From the NCBI RefSeq assembly GCF_009914335.1, contig NZ_CP043925.1:2604001-2668000 (forward strand): DNA of 64,000 nucleotides, written 5' to 3'. Of the stretch, positions 40,194-51,022 are shown one piece after another (position 1 is the stretch's first letter; the number at the start of each line of letters is the position of its first letter). The notes under the pieces were generated by a model. The model searched no databases, was not told the DNA's origin, and worked only from the letters and a program-made list of their open reading frames with translations. Position numbers and translations under genes: made by a program. The stretch is from Proteus columbae (lineage in GTDB: Bacteria; Pseudomonadota; Gammaproteobacteria; Enterobacterales; Enterobacteriaceae).

Positions 40194-41081
40194 ATCCTTT
40201 CTTCTATTTCTATATAGAAGAGACGAAGGCAATAAACAACGAAAAAACAATAATGGCTACACATAAAATAGTGGCAAATGGTGGTTTTGAACGTTCAAAA
40301 AATCGCCATTTTTTTAACATTTCACCCTATCTTTTTCCTACGCACCTTCACTTAGCATTAATGATATTAAGACACATAAAACAAAAAATATCTCTTTTTG
40401 ACAATCACGATACAGTTCCATAACTATTAATATCATTAATTAATATTTAAACATAATGAACAATAATTTATAAATTGTCTCGTATTTAGCACCAGTCTGT
40501 TCACGTTTTACTGAGCCTTTTTTGTACCATTAATCACCAATTTATTTTTCTTTTTTATTTGTATTTATCATCAAAATAATAAGTTAGCTGTTTTTCAAAA
40601 GAAGATAATTTAAGAAGAAACTGGATTTAAACAACATAAAAAATATTATTTATTCTCATTTTTAAATAACAAATTAATTACAATATAACGAATCACCGAT
40701 ATATAAATTATTATATATCGATAGACTTTTTTGTCAAATTTTAATTATTATTAATCATATATTTTAAATACACTTTAATAAAATAGATTGATACCATAAA
40801 CCAGTGAATTTAAAAGAACAATCTGTAACTGTTATATCCCTTAAAATCTCCTATTTCTTCTCCAAACTTTTATAATAGTATCCAATGAAAGAAAATAATT
40901 ATCATTTGATTTTGTCTATTTTAGTTAAATTATTTAGTGACATTTATTAACGTCTTATTCTCTATTATTTATTATTTACAACCAAGTCATCACTTATGGA
41001 TTAATAAAATGGAGACGCCTTCAAATATTTATTTAACCGTCTGTATATAATATTTAGCTATAAGAAGAAACTGGAGGTTAT
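40194..41081. other. 888-base A+T-rich gap upstream of phsA
   Basis: No gene is supported. It holds a terminator at 40276-40315, an inverted repeat at 40697-40720 (CGATATATAA arms, four-base spacer), a 15-base direct repeat TAAGAAGAAACTGGA at 40611-40625 and 41061-41075, and a TATAAT box at 41046-41051 that probably serves phsA. Confidence 0.65.
40276..40315 (+). terminator. Terminator downstream of the TSUP permease gene
   Basis: An imperfect long hairpin (outer AAATGG/CCATTT, inner TTTTGAAC/GTTCAAAA) followed by seven Ts on the plus strand. Confidence 0.7.
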
Positions 41082-43361
41082 ATGAGTATTAGTCGTCGTT
41101 CTTTTATTAAGGGGATGGGAATAGGATGTGTGGGTTGTACCGTGAGTAGTTTGCCACCGGGTGCACTTGCATTTAATCCAGTAGATTCTCTTAAGGGTCA
41201 GTCAAAATTAACACCTAGCCTGTGTGAAATGTGTTCTTATCGTTGTCCAATAGAAGCTCAGGTTGTTAACAACAAGACCGTTTTTATCCAAGGAAATAGA
41301 AATGCGGAACACCAGAGTAGCCGAGTTTGTGCAAGAGGTGGAAGTGGCGTTAGCCTAGTTAATGATCCAAACCGGATTGTCAAACCCATGAAACACAAAG
41401 GCCCTAGAGGTGCTGGTGAATGGGAAGTAATAAGCTGGGAACAAGCTTATCAAGAAATTGCAGAAAAAATGAATACCATAAAACAAAATTATGGTGCAGA
41501 AAGTATCTCTTTTTCATCTAAATCAGGTTCACTCTCTTCTCACCTTTTCCATTTGGCAGCCGCATTTGGTTCACCGAACACGTTTACACACGCATCGACT
41601 TGCCCTGCGGGTAAAGCCATTGCAGCATCAGTGATGATGGGTGGCGATCTTGCGATGGATTTAGCAAATTCTAAGTATATTATCTCTTTCGGTCATAACC
41701 TTTATGAAGGTATTGAAGTCTCTGAAACGCACGAACTAATGAGCGCCCAAGAGCGTGGTGCAAAACTAGTCAGTTTTGATCCTCGTTTATCTGTCGTTTC
41801 AAGTAAAGCTGATGAGTGGTTCGCAATCCGCCCAGGCGGGGATTTACCTGTTTTAATGGCAATGAGCCATATTCTTATTAAAGAAGATCTTTACGATAAA
41901 GATTTTATTGAGAAATTTACCGTTGGCTTCCCACAATTAAAAGACGTTTTACAAGATACAACACCTGAATGGGCTCAAGCACATTCTGATGTTCCCGCTG
42001 AAGATATTGTTCGTATCACACGCGAAATAGCAGCAAAAGCACCTCATGCACTGATTATGCCTGGTCACCGCGCAACCTTTAATAAAGAAGAAATCAATAT
42101 GCGCAGAATGATCTTCACCCTCAATGCCTTACTCGGCAATATTGAACGTGAAGGCGGTATGTATCAGAAAAAAGCAGCTTCAAAATATAATAAATTAGCA
42201 GGCATTAATGTTGCTCCTGAATTAGCGAAACCAAGCGTTAAAGGTATGCCTGAAATTACCGCAAAACGCATTGATGCAACAGCACCTCAGTTCAAATACA
42301 TCAATAAAGGTGGTGGTATTGTTCAGTCCATTATTGATTCAACTTTAGAAGGTGTGCCGTATCAAACAAGAGCATGGATTATGTCTCGTCATAATCCATT
42401 CCAAACGGTCAGTTGTCGTCCAGAGTTGGAAAAAGCAGCACAGAAATTAGATTTAATTGTTAGCTGTGATGTGTATTTAAGTGAAAGTGCTGCTTATGCA
42501 GATTATCTGTTACCTGAAACCACTTATTTAGAGCGTGATGAAGAGATTTCTGATGTTTCAGGGCTAAATCCTGCTTATGCCTTACGCCAGCAAGTTGTTG
42601 AACCTATTGGCGATACAAAACCAAGCTGGTTAATTTGGATGGAACTAGGTAAAAAATTAGGTCTAAGCCAATATTTTCCTTGGGAAAATATGGGCGTTCG
42701 TCAGTTGTATCAAGTTAATGGCGATGAAGCACTGTATAAAGAAATCCATAAAAAAGGCTATTTATCTTATGGTATTCCATTGCTATTACGTGAACCTACC
42801 TATGTTAAAGCGTTCGTAGAACAATATCCTGATGCGATTAAGCATGTTGATGACAATGATATGATGGAAAAATCCCTCTCATTTAAATCACCAAGTGGCT
42901 TAATTGAAATTTACTCTGAAGAATTAGAAAGCCGTTTAGAAAACTATGGTATTCCACGCTTCCACAACTTCCCATTAAAAGAAAAAGACGAGCTTTATTT
43001 TATCCAAGGTAAAGTCGCCGTTCATACTAATGGTGCAACACAATACGTACCATTATTAGCTGAATTAATGTGGGAAAACCCAGTTTGGCTACACCCTGAA
43101 ACAGCTAAAAATCATGGAATTAAACATGGTGATGAAATCATTCTGGAAAACAGTATAGGCAAAGAAAAAGCACATGCTTTGATCACTGAAGGCATTCGCC
43201 CTGACACCGTATTTGTTTATATGGGATCAGGTGCAAAAGCAGGTGCGAAAACAGCAGCGACTACAACAGGCGTTCACTGTGGCAACTTATTACCTCATGA
43301 AATTAGTCCTGTATCAGGTACTGATGTGCATACATCAGGTGTCAGAATTAGTCGGGCTTAA
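41082..43361 (+). CDS. phsA: Thiosulfate reductase molybdopterin subunit PhsA
   Basis: A 759-residue catalytic subunit very similar in layout to Salmonella PhsA. It has a twin-arginine signal (SRRSFIKG) at residues 4-11, so it is exported folded. A [4Fe-4S] site is formed by Cys48, Cys51, Cys55 and Cys83. Cys174 in STCPAGKA is the likely molybdenum ligand by comparison with polysulfide reductase. It reduces thiosulfate to sulfide and sulfite in anaerobic respiration. A GGAG ribosome site precedes the ATG. Confidence 0.95.
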   Translation: MSISRRSFIKGMGIGCVGCTVSSLPPGALAFNPVDSLKGQSKLTPSLCEMCSYRCPIEAQVVNNKTVFIQGNRNAEHQSSRVCARGGSGVSLVNDPNRIVKPMKHKGPRGAGEWEVISWEQAYQEIAEKMNTIKQNYGAESISFSSKSGSLSSHLFHLAAAFGSPNTFTHASTCPAGKAIAASVMMGGDLAMDLANSKYIISFGHNLYEGIEVSETHELMSAQERGAKLVSFDPRLSVVSSKADEWFAIRPGGDLPVLMAMSHILIKEDLYDKDFIEKFTVGFPQLKDVLQDTTPEWAQAHSDVPAEDIVRITREIAAKAPHALIMPGHRATFNKEEINMRRMIFTLNALLGNIEREGGMYQKKAASKYNKLAGINVAPELAKPSVKGMPEITAKRIDATAPQFKYINKGGGIVQSIIDSTLEGVPYQTRAWIMSRHNPFQTVSCRPELEKAAQKLDLIVSCDVYLSESAAYADYLLPETTYLERDEEISDVSGLNPAYALRQQVVEPIGDTKPSWLIWMELGKKLGLSQYFPWENMGVRQLYQVNGDEALYKEIHKKGYLSYGIPLLLREPTYVKAFVEQYPDAIKHVDDNDMMEKSLSFKSPSGLIEIYSEELESRLENYGIPRFHNFPLKEKDELYFIQGKVAVHTNGATQYVPLLAELMWENPVWLHPETAKNHGIKHGDEIILENSIGKEKAHALITEGIRPDTVFVYMGSGAKAGAKTAATTTGVHCGNLLPHEISPVSGTDVHTSGVRISRA

Positions 43362-43375
43362 GGAAAAAAATAACG

Positions 43376-43954
43376 ATGAACAATAATGATAAACAATTTG
43401 TCATGTTACATGATGAGAAACGTTGTATTGGCTGCCAAGCTTGTACTGTTGCGTGTAAAGTCATCAATGACATTCCAGAAGGATTTAGCCGACTTCAAGT
43501 CCAAATTCAAGGTCCTCATGACGACGAAGCAGGTAACCCACATTACCAATTTTTCCGTGTTTCTTGCCAGCATTGTGAGGATGCACCTTGTGTTTCTGTT
43601 TGTCCTACTGGTGCCTCTTTTATTGATGAGAATGGTATCGTTCAGGTGAAAAAAGAGCTGTGTATCGGCTGTGATTACTGTGTTGGTGCTTGTCCTTACC
43701 ATGTTCGTTATATCAATCCAATGACGCATATCGCAGACAAATGCAACTTCTGTTCTGATACTCGATTAGCTGAGGGTGAATTACCTGCATGTGTATCGGT
43801 ATGCCCAACAGATGCACTTGCTTTTGGTCGCATCGACTCACCTGAAATTCAGGCTTGGATCAAACAAAAATCCGTTTATCAATACCAATTAGATAATGTC
43901 GGAAAACCAAGTTTATTCCGTCGTAAAGAAATCCATCAGGGAGATAAAGCATGA
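43376..43954 (+). CDS. phsB: Thiosulfate reductase iron-sulfur subunit PhsB
   Basis: A 192-residue ferredoxin-type electron-transfer subunit with four cysteine clusters, including [45 protein letters not shown] and the [18 protein letters not shown] group. It carries electrons from PhsC to PhsA in the periplasm. The start lies 14 bases after phsA and the stop overlaps phsC by four bases. Confidence 0.95.
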   Translation: MNNNDKQFVMLHDEKRCIGCQACTVACKVINDIPEGFSRLQVQIQGPHDDEAGNPHYQFFRVSCQHCEDAPCVSVCPTGASFIDENGIVQVKKELCIGCDYCVGACPYHVRYINPMTHIADKCNFCSDTRLAEGELPACVSVCPTDALAFGRIDSPEIQAWIKQKSVYQYQLDNVGKPSLFRRKEIHQGDKA

Positions 43955-44730
43955 CTAGTATCTGGGGAGCAGAACTCCATTATACGCCAGATTATTGGCC
44001 TGTATGGTTAATGGCAGCTGGTTTATTAATCGTTGCTATGATAGCAGTATTAGTTATTCATGGCTTACTACGCTATGCCCTTGCGCCAAAACACTCTGGT
44101 CATTATGAAGAAGAGCGAGTTTATTTATATTCTAAAGCAATTCGTTTTTGGCACTGGGGTAATGCTTTACTGTTTATCCTATTACTATTAAGCGGATTTT
44201 TAGGGCATTTCTCTATCGGAAATGTCACTTCAATGGTGCTATTACATAAGATCTGTGGTTTTGTACTTATCGCATTCTGGATTGGTTTTATTTTTATCAA
44301 TCTAACAACCAGTAACGGTGTGCATTACAAAGTAAGATTTAGCGGATTAATTGGTCGTTGTATCAAACAAGCTCGCTTTTATCTTTACGGTATAATGAAA
44401 GGCGAACCACATCCTTTCGCAGCAACTGAAACTGATAAATTTAACCCACTTCAGCAACTCGCTTACCTAGGTGTGATGTTTGGCTTAGTGCCACTGTTAC
44501 TTGTTACTGGTTTATTATGTTTATATCCTGAAGTCCTCGGTTATGGCTATTGGATGCTAAAAGCACACTTAGTATTAGGAATAGTGGCATTAATGTTTAT
44601 TTGTGCACACTTCTACTTATGTACACTGGGTGATACTTTCACTCAAACATTCCGTAGCATGATCGATGGTCATCACCGTCACCAGAAACATGATGATCAT
44701 GGTTCCATAGCAGAAAAAACAGAGCATTAA
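43951..44730 (+). CDS. phsC: Thiosulfate reductase cytochrome b subunit PhsC
   Basis: A 259-residue membrane subunit with about five transmembrane helices and conserved histidines ([40 protein letters not shown]) suited to binding haem b. It takes electrons from menaquinol. It follows PhsB with an ATGA overlap, giving a phsABC operon ending at a strong terminator. The C-terminal tail is histidine- and aspartate-rich. Confidence 0.93.
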   Translation: MTSIWGAELHYTPDYWPVWLMAAGLLIVAMIAVLVIHGLLRYALAPKHSGHYEEERVYLYSKAIRFWHWGNALLFILLLLSGFLGHFSIGNVTSMVLLHKICGFVLIAFWIGFIFINLTTSNGVHYKVRFSGLIGRCIKQARFYLYGIMKGEPHPFAATETDKFNPLQQLAYLGVMFGLVPLLLVTGLLCLYPEVLGYGYWMLKAHLVLGIVALMFICAHFYLCTLGDTFTQTFRSMIDGHHRHQKHDDHGSIAEKTEH

Positions 44731-44766
44731 TTTCTCAATATTCCTTCTGTTACGTTTCATTTCCTA

Positions 44767-44794
44767 AAATGCCCGTTTGAACGGGCATTTTTTT
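44767..44794 (+). terminator. Terminator of phsABC
   Basis: AATGCCCGTT and AACGGGCATT arms with a two-base spacer and a T-run. Confidence 0.9.
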
Positions 44795-45256
44795 GATCTT
44801 AATTCAGAAATAATTTTATAGTTTTATTATTAGCAAATATATCATTTTATTTACATGTTATTCGGTGTATATTCGGCGCCCCTTTCGATATATAAATATT
44901 TATATAATGATATACATTGCATTTGCGATGGGTATCGTTATATATATTTTTTAATATCACCCTCACCGATCAGCAACTCAAACACATTCTTAAACCTCTC
45001 AAAGACTAACTGTTACCGCCTCTTCATATTCACAGCGAAGAGGCAACAATAGTCCATCCCAATGTGATATTAACTACTATTATCCATAGATAGTCATTTA
45101 ATGATAAATACTTAAATTTTGATCTAATAACGTATTCCCTCCAATGCACACATTTTGTCTTTATCATATTAAAATTCATTCTTTTTAAATTTATTGGTAT
45201 AAAAGGCATAAGTTATACGTTTAATAGCTTCAAAAATGTTATCAGGAGGTGAAATC

Positions 45257-45301
45257 GTGGTGGATAATATAAGAGGTAATTTTATGGGAAGCTTATTCTA
45301 A
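45257..45301 (+). CDS. Very short open frame (14 codons) with a consensus Shine-Dalgarno
   Basis: GTG GTG GAT ... TTC TAA encodes MVDNIRGNFMGSLF. The eight bases AGGAGGTG at 45244-45251 pair perfectly with the 16S anti-Shine-Dalgarno and lie at good spacing. There is no other gene on this strand nearby. It could be a small protein, a leader peptide, the remnant of a larger gene, or chance. Confidence 0.35.
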   Translation: MVDNIRGNFMGSLF

Positions 45302-45436
45302 ACAAGTATTAATTAGCTGTTTTTTTCTCATACAAATAAATACGAGAATATATTTCTCTAAGTATGAAACTCTCAGTTCATTTGTAATAAAATTATTCTT
45401 TTTTCTTGAAAATTAAAAATTCTCATTCTCTATATA

Positions 45437-45461
45437 CGTAAAATGCCCTAATAAGGGCATT
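45437..45461 (-). terminator. Hairpin downstream of the MrpJ-like gene
   Basis: AATGCCCT and AGGGCATT arms with a four-base loop, and a short T-run on the minus strand. Confidence 0.55.
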
Positions 45462-45600
45462 GGTTTCATATAGAGGCTTTATTTCATCTATTAAGAAAAT
45501 TCTTATTATTAACTAACCAGAGAGAAACACTTACATATAAGAATTATCTTACTCAATTTAGTTATTCTAAAATGAGTTACTTTCTAATTTAAGAATATTA

Positions 45601-45903
45601 TTAGAAGATAGAAAGAGCCTTGCTATCGAAATGAGCTGGAATATGTTGTTCATGACGCTCAGTTTCTTGAGCTATTCCACCTGTTACTTCTTCAAAGAAG
45701 CTACCAATATTAACGCCTAGTACTTCAAGAACTCTAACTAAGCAATCAATATCAATACGGTTTACACCACGCTCATAACGAAATAACTGTTGTTCACTAA
45801 TATCAATCTCTTTTGCTAACTGAAATACAGTATAACCTTGAGATTTTCTTAATGACTTAATTTTTTGTCCAACTGCATAAGCGACTGGATACTTGCTACT
45901 CAT
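45601..45903 (-). CDS. MrpJ-family helix-turn-helix regulator (orphan paralogue)
   Basis: About 100 residues with an XRE-type helix-turn-helix (GQKIKSLRKSQGYTVFQLAK, then EIDISEQQLFRYERGVNRID). The SEQQLFRYE-GVNRI pattern is typical of MrpJ and its paralogues in Proteus, which repress flagellar genes and coordinate adherence with motility. Most paralogues end fimbrial operons; no fimbrial gene is visible here. The ATG at 45903 is preferred over a GTG seven codons earlier. Confidence 0.8.
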   Translation of the reverse strand: MSSKYPVAYAVGQKIKSLRKSQGYTVFQLAKEIDISEQQLFRYERGVNRIDIDCLVRVLEVLGVNIGSFFEEVTGGIAQETERHEQHIPAHFDSKALSIF

Positions 45904-45924
45904 AATATTGTTCTCGCTTTTCAC

Positions 45925-48047
45925 TTTGATTGATATCTAATTTTATAATGGTGTGTTCCTGCGCAATAATATGTAAAAATATATACTATCGAGGACACCT
46001 TTTTGTTTTAATAAAATATTATTTTTAGTAGATAAGAAATATTACAATTCATAACATGACTTATCATATGTAAATAATATACTACGCATTTAAACACTTT
46101 CAACTAGTCAAAAAAAGACAGTACAAGTACAATGATTTACTCATACTAGTAAACAATACCTAGGATAATGGTACATTCCCTTTATTTTCATGCAGTTAAA
46201 ATATTTTATTTATAAAATTACGCTTTTTTTTCCTTAAACTTTACTCATTAATTAGAATTATTATCTACTACAAGCTTAATTTAAAGTGTGATTGTTTGAA
46301 TTGTGTAAAAATAAATCAACTTATATCAGTCTAATTTATTTAAAATAATAAATTAACCTCATAAAGGTAACGATTTTCTTATTTTTATTAAATAACTTAA
46401 GCAATATCAATGAAATCTGATGAGTTTACAAAAAAATCAATATTATAGTTTAATTTCAATAAATTACATGCATTGCATTGAAATATAGATATAAATCTCA
46501 TTTTAAACATTTGTTAATTAATTTATATAAGCATAAACCCTTACTCTTTCAACTAAATATATTACAAAACCTACAATTCTTTATTACTCTAGAATAAAAA
46601 ATTATAGATTTAATTACTCATTTTTTTTGAATTTTTATTAATGAATAACTTATTTTAATTTTCAATTAGATTAAAAACCTTCTTTATGAAATAGAAAAAA
46701 GGTGAATGTTAATATAAATATATTTTGTTTTATCAGTAAGTTATTAGAATACTACACTTATTACCATAAAAACTATTCTTTTTATGAGCATAAAATACTA
46801 TTCTTTCTTTTTCACTCAAATACGCGTATTTGATACATTACAAAAATAATGTAATCATCGCATCTTAAGCCAAATTAACGAGGGAATGAACTATTAATTA
46901 TCGCCTTTAGCATGATCTAATTTTGTTAAAAAAAACAAAAATTAATCTTTTTACGTCCTAAGTAACTATACTCATTCCATATAAGAGTTATTCTTAGGGC
47001 AAAATAAACATTAATATTTTTATATAATTTATATTCCTGCTAAATGCACAATTTTCTCCATTTTTCTTAAAAAATGAAATTAACCACTTCAGGACAAATC
47101 AATTAATGATGAAACAAGTGCTTTTTGCTTTATATCATTTACTATCTAGTTCATTATGATGAAAAAATTGATAGATATCAAATTTTGAAATTAATTTATT
47201 TTAAATCATAGAATTAAGCAAGATATCCCGCTCTATCATATCTTTAAAAAAGAAGAATAAAGAAGATAAAACATCATTATATTTTATCTTTCTTCTTGTT
47301 AGCAGTATCCTATGATTTATAAAAAGTAAGAAGTATTAACTATAAAACCCTATTCTTATCTTTTAATCTTCTGAATTTTTTCTTAAAAAATGCGCACCAC
47401 ATATTTTTCAATGCTGATTTAAAATGTTTTAACTTACTCATTTTATGAGAGATATCGCTCATAAAAAGTGCTCAAAAAATTTATAACAGCGCATCTAAGG
47501 TTATTTAATTTTATTAATAAACTGGAAATGCCTATATCTACGTCTAAATAGAGTAGATCTTTCTTTTTCAGTTAGAGTAATTTTTTTAATATTTTCAGCT
47601 CAAAAATAAATACATACTTTCTACTGAGCACCCCCTCATCCAAAGTGATTAACTTAACAATAGAAGAGTGATTTTCTTTTTAAGCGCCTACACTTTAAAT
47701 GATAAAGACATGACAGAATGTAAAAAAGCGTAATAAAGAAACTGAGTGACTGCTCCCCGCCCGTATTGGCCGAGGGTTTACGGCGTTTTTCGCTAAGTAT
47801 TGCCTTGGGTATAGGGTATATGCCAATACAAGGATTAGGAAAGCATGTGGGTAAGGATATGCAGCCATGAACGGGGCATGCATGAGCAAGGTGATAAAAC
47901 AGCAGATATAGAAAAAACAATTAAGGCTTAAAAGAATACAACTAAACTGCAATAACACAGGTATTAAAAACAAAATAACTATTGTTGCTTGTTTTTGATA
48001 AGTACTAGGGAGGACAAAGAAGAAATTATAACGAAGGAATAAAGAAG
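45925..48047. other. 2.1-kb gene desert, very A+T-rich
   Basis: No coding frame with plausible codon use or a family match. A stem-loop with CCTAAG/CTTAGG ends lies at 46958-46998. A patch at about 47736-47892 is clearly richer in G+C than its surroundings and is not explained by any gene I recognise. The rest appears non-coding or decayed. Confidence 0.65.
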
Positions 48048-48123
48048 TGGTGGGCGGTATTGGGCTCGAACCAACGACCTCCTCCTTGTAAGGGAGATGC
48101 TCTACCAACTGAGCTAACCGCCC
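48048..48123 (-). tRNA. tRNA-Val (anticodon UAC)
   Basis: A complete 76-base cloverleaf with CCA; anticodon loop CTTACAA gives UAC. It is the last gene of a seven-tRNA minus-strand array. Confidence 0.96.
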
Positions 48124-48137
48124 GCTTTATTATTAAA

Positions 48138-48213
48138 TGGTGGGTCGTGGGCGATTCGAACGCCCGACCAATTGATTAAAAGTCAACTGCTCTACCGACT
48201 GAGCTAACGACCC
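48138..48213 (-). tRNA. tRNA-Lys (anticodon UUU)
   Basis: A complete 76-base cloverleaf with CCA; anticodon loop CTTTTAA gives UUU. First of three near-identical lysine tRNAs by coordinate. Confidence 0.96.
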
Positions 48214-48253
48214 ATTTAATAATTTTGCGTAAATCTGTAAGTAGCTTTGTGAA

Positions 48254-48329
48254 TGGTGGGTCGTGGGCGATTCGAACGCCCGACCAATTGATTAAAAGTC
48301 AACTGCTCTACCGACTGAGCTAACGACCC
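48254..48329 (-). tRNA. tRNA-Lys (anticodon UUU)
   Basis: Same sequence over the cloverleaf as its neighbours at 48138 and 48368; 76 bases with CCA. Confidence 0.96.
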
Positions 48330-48367
48330 GGCACAATGTTCACTACTTTATGTTGTATTTTTAGGAA

Positions 48368-48443
48368 TGGTGGGTCGTGGGCGATTCGAACGCCCGACCA
48401 ATTGATTAAAAGTCAACTGCTCTACCGACTGAGCTAACGACCC
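48368..48443 (-). tRNA. tRNA-Lys (anticodon UUU)
   Basis: Third lysine tRNA copy, 76 bases with CCA, anticodon UUU. Confidence 0.96.
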
Positions 48444-48484
48444 ATACCTAAATGTGTGATATTGCGCGAAATAACCGGATGAAG

Positions 48485-48560
48485 TGGTGGGCGGTATTGG
48501 GCTCGAACCAACGACCTCCTCCTTGTAAGGGAGATGCTCTACCAACTGAGCTAACCGCCC
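48485..48560 (-). tRNA. tRNA-Val (anticodon UAC)
   Basis: 76-base valine tRNA with CCA, identical in the cloverleaf to the copy at 48604. Confidence 0.96.
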
Positions 48561-48603
48561 ACTTCATGATGACTAAATTCTCACTACCACGCTTTAATGT
48601 AAT

Positions 48604-48679
48604 TGGTGGGCGGTATTGGGCTCGAACCAACGACCTCCTCCTTGTAAGGGAGATGCTCTACCAACTGAGCTAACCGCCC
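48604..48679 (-). tRNA. tRNA-Val (anticodon UAC)
   Basis: 76-base valine tRNA with CCA; part of the same array. Confidence 0.96.
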
Positions 48680-48718
48680 AACTACACTAAATCATACAAC
48701 TTATCACAACGAAAATAA

Positions 48719-48794
48719 TGGTGGGCGGTATTGGGCTCGAACCAACGACCTCCTCCTTGTAAGGGAGATGCTCTACCAACTGAGCTAACCGCCC
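48719..48794 (-). tRNA. tRNA-Val (anticodon UAC)
   Basis: First gene of the minus-strand tRNA array, 76 bases with CCA. It follows a strong promoter. E. coli has valU-valX-valY-lysV in the same place beside gltX. Confidence 0.96.
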
Positions 48795-49115
48795 GTCGTG
48801 ATGGGGTGCATTATAGGGATACTGCGCTATGAGTCAACGATTTTTATCAGTTTTTTATCGTGAAAATGATCGTTCGTTTTATTTTTAGTCAAGATGCTTT
48901 TTTTAGCACCATAAGTGACACAGCAATTAATCAAAGTAATCCTACGGATACTCTTCGTCAAACAAAAAATCATCAATTTGAAAAATTTATCTCTGTTAAA
49001 AGCTTAATGCCATTGAGGAATTAGCATCCAGTGATAAAATAAGGCAACCATTTCGTTTTTTTGATAATCACGATTACTTATCTATATATAAGTAAGACGT
49101 ACAAAGGCAATCCCA
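48795..49115. other. Divergent promoter gap between tRNA array and gltX
   Basis: A 321-base gap holding the tRNA promoter at 48810-48837; the gltX promoter must also lie here. No gene is seen. Confidence 0.65.
48810..48837 (-). promoter_or_regulatory. Sigma-70 promoter of the tRNA-Val/Lys array
   Basis: On the minus strand TTGACT and a perfect TATAAT are separated by 16 bases. A G+C-rich stretch (GCACCCC) follows the -10 box, as in stringently controlled stable-RNA promoters. Confidence 0.85.
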
Positions 49116-50534
49116 ATGAGTAAAATAAAAACCCGTTTTGCACCAAGTCCTACTGGCTATCTACATGTTGGTGGTGCGCGTACCGCACTTTATTCCTGGT
49201 TATATAGCCGTCACAATAAGGGCGAATTTGTACTGCGTATAGAAGACACCGACTTAGAACGCTCTACACAGCCAGCCATCGATGCAATCATGGACGGTAT
49301 GAATTGGTTAAATCTGAATTGGGATGAAGGTCCTTATTATCAGACTAAACGCTTCGATCGCTATAACCAAGTGATTGATCAAATGTTATCTGCGGGTACT
49401 GCATACCGTTGCTATTGTTCTAAAGAGCGTTTAGAACAACTACGCGAAGATCAAATGGCGAAAGGTGAAAAACCTCGTTACGATGGTTGTTGCCGTGGCG
49501 GTAACCATAATCACAGCGCTGATGAGCCTCATGTTGTGCGTTTCTTAAACCCACAAGAAGGTTCTGTTATTTTTGATGACAAAATTCGTGGCCCGATTGA
49601 ATTTAGTAACCAAGAACTTGACGATCTGATTATTCGTCGTACTGATGGTTCTCCAACTTATAACTTCTGTGTTGTTATTGATGACTGGGATATGGAAATC
49701 ACTCACGTTATTCGTGGTGAAGATCATATCAACAACACACCTCGCCAAATCAATATTCTCAAAGCATTAGGTGCACCTGTACCTGAATATGCCCACGTAT
49801 CAATGATTTTAGGTGATGATGGCAAAAAACTATCTAAACGTTATAACGCAGTCAGCGTAATGCAATATCGTGATGACGGCTATTTACCAGAGGCACTATT
49901 AAACTACTTAGTACGTTTAGGCTGGTCCCACGGTGACCAAGAGATCTTTACGATTGATGAAATGATTGAACACTTCACTTTAGAAGCTATCAGTAAATCA
50001 GCAAGCGCATTTAATACTGATAAACTACTTTGGTTAAACCATCACTACATCAATACATTGCCAGCAGAGAAAGTTGCGGTTCATTTAGATTGGCATATCA
50101 AACAGCAAAATATTGATACCAGCAATGGTCCATCATTAGTTGAGCTGATCAAATTATTAGGCGAACGTTGCAAAACATTAAAAGAGATGGCTGAAAGTTG
50201 CCATTACTTCTATGTTGATTTCGAAACCTTTGAAGAAGCTGCCGCGAAAAAACATTTACGCCCAGTAGCTCGTCAACCACTAGAAGTTGTTCGCGATAAA
50301 TTATCAGCAATTACAGAGTGGACGGCTGAAAATGTTCACCAAGCCATTCAAGATACTGCTGATGAATTAGAAGTGGGTATGGGTAAAGTGGGTATGCCGT
50401 TACGTGTTGCTGTAACAGGTGCAGGCCAATCTCCTGGCTTAGATGTTACTGTTCACGCTATTGGTAAAACGCGTAGTATTGCACGTATTAATAAAGCATT
50501 AGACTTTATTACTGAAAGAGAAAACCAAGCTTAA
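49116..50534 (+). CDS. gltX: Glutamate-tRNA ligase GltX
   Basis: A 472-residue class I synthetase. The HIGH-type motif lies in [17 protein letters not shown] and the KMSKS-type motif is [13 protein letters not shown] zinc-binding region is visible around [11 protein letters not shown] and [12 protein letters not shown]. It attaches glutamate to tRNA-Glu and also feeds tetrapyrrole synthesis. It lies between the tRNA-Val/Lys array and two tRNA-Ala genes, as in E. coli. Confidence 0.97.
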   Translation: MSKIKTRFAPSPTGYLHVGGARTALYSWLYSRHNKGEFVLRIEDTDLERSTQPAIDAIMDGMNWLNLNWDEGPYYQTKRFDRYNQVIDQMLSAGTAYRCYCSKERLEQLREDQMAKGEKPRYDGCCRGGNHNHSADEPHVVRFLNPQEGSVIFDDKIRGPIEFSNQELDDLIIRRTDGSPTYNFCVVIDDWDMEITHVIRGEDHINNTPRQINILKALGAPVPEYAHVSMILGDDGKKLSKRYNAVSVMQYRDDGYLPEALLNYLVRLGWSHGDQEIFTIDEMIEHFTLEAISKSASAFNTDKLLWLNHHYINTLPAEKVAVHLDWHIKQQNIDTSNGPSLVELIKLLGERCKTLKEMAESCHYFYVDFETFEEAAAKKHLRPVARQPLEVVRDKLSAITEWTAENVHQAIQDTADELEVGMGKVGMPLRVAVTGAGQSPGLDVTVHAIGKTRSIARINKALDFITERENQA

Positions 50535-50561
50535 TTACCACGTTAATCTTGCTTATTAAGA

Positions 50562-50599
50562 AAGATACATTCCTAAAATGGGGAATGTATCTTTTTTTT
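50562..50599 (+). terminator. Terminator of gltX
   Basis: AAGATACATTCC with complementary GGAATGTATCTT arms and eight Ts. Confidence 0.92.
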
Positions 50600-50642
50600 G
50601 TACTCTTTTTCAGCAATCAATAAATAATGTGAGATTAACTGA

Positions 50643-50671
50643 TTGACAGTATTGTGCTTGTTGCCTATTAT
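50643..50671 (+). promoter_or_regulatory. Promoter of the tRNA-Ala pair
   Basis: TTGACA and TATTAT separated by 17 bases, followed about 20 bases later by the first tRNA-Ala. Confidence 0.82.
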
Positions 50672-50691
50672 CAAGCCCGTTCCAGTATGTT

Positions 50692-50767
<76 letters not shown>

Positions 50768-50794
50768 ATATACTTCTAGAACAATCCAATATGT

Positions 50795-50870
<76 letters not shown>

Positions 50871-50880
50871 GAATTTTAAG

Positions 50881-50909
50881 ATCCTGAAGAGAAATCTTCG
50901 GGATTTTTT
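50881..50909 (+). terminator. Terminator of the tRNA-Ala pair
   Basis: ATCCTGAAGA and TCTTCGGGAT arms with a GAAA loop and a T-run. Confidence 0.9.
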
Positions 50910-51022
50910 GTTTTCTACTCCCTCCACTTTTTAATATCGCAGATATGCCCATATTCAAACATAAAAAATGAATGGCCTGATCATATTAACTTTAGTTAAC
51001 ATAATGCATGAGTGGCATATTT

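Larger units (their letters stand above)
44731..45600. other. A+T-rich gap downstream of phsABC
   Basis: Contains the phs terminator, a short translated-looking frame at 45257-45301, and a hairpin at 45437-45461 likely ending the MrpJ-like gene. No larger gene is supported. Confidence 0.65.

Noticed and set aside
40133..40423. 96-codon plus-strand frame after the TSUP permease
   Set aside because: It overlaps the permease 3' end out of frame and runs through a terminator.
40789..40802. FNR-type site upstream of phsA
   Set aside because: TTGATACCATAAA has only one good half-site, so it is not strong enough to report.
47654..48108. Minus-strand frames of 88 and 137 codons in the desert
   Set aside because: One runs into a tRNA-Val gene and both span the unexplained G+C-rich patch; no ribosome site or recognised domain.
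48348..48673. Several frames on both strands over the tRNA array
   Set aside because: They are translations of repeated tRNA sequence and not genes.
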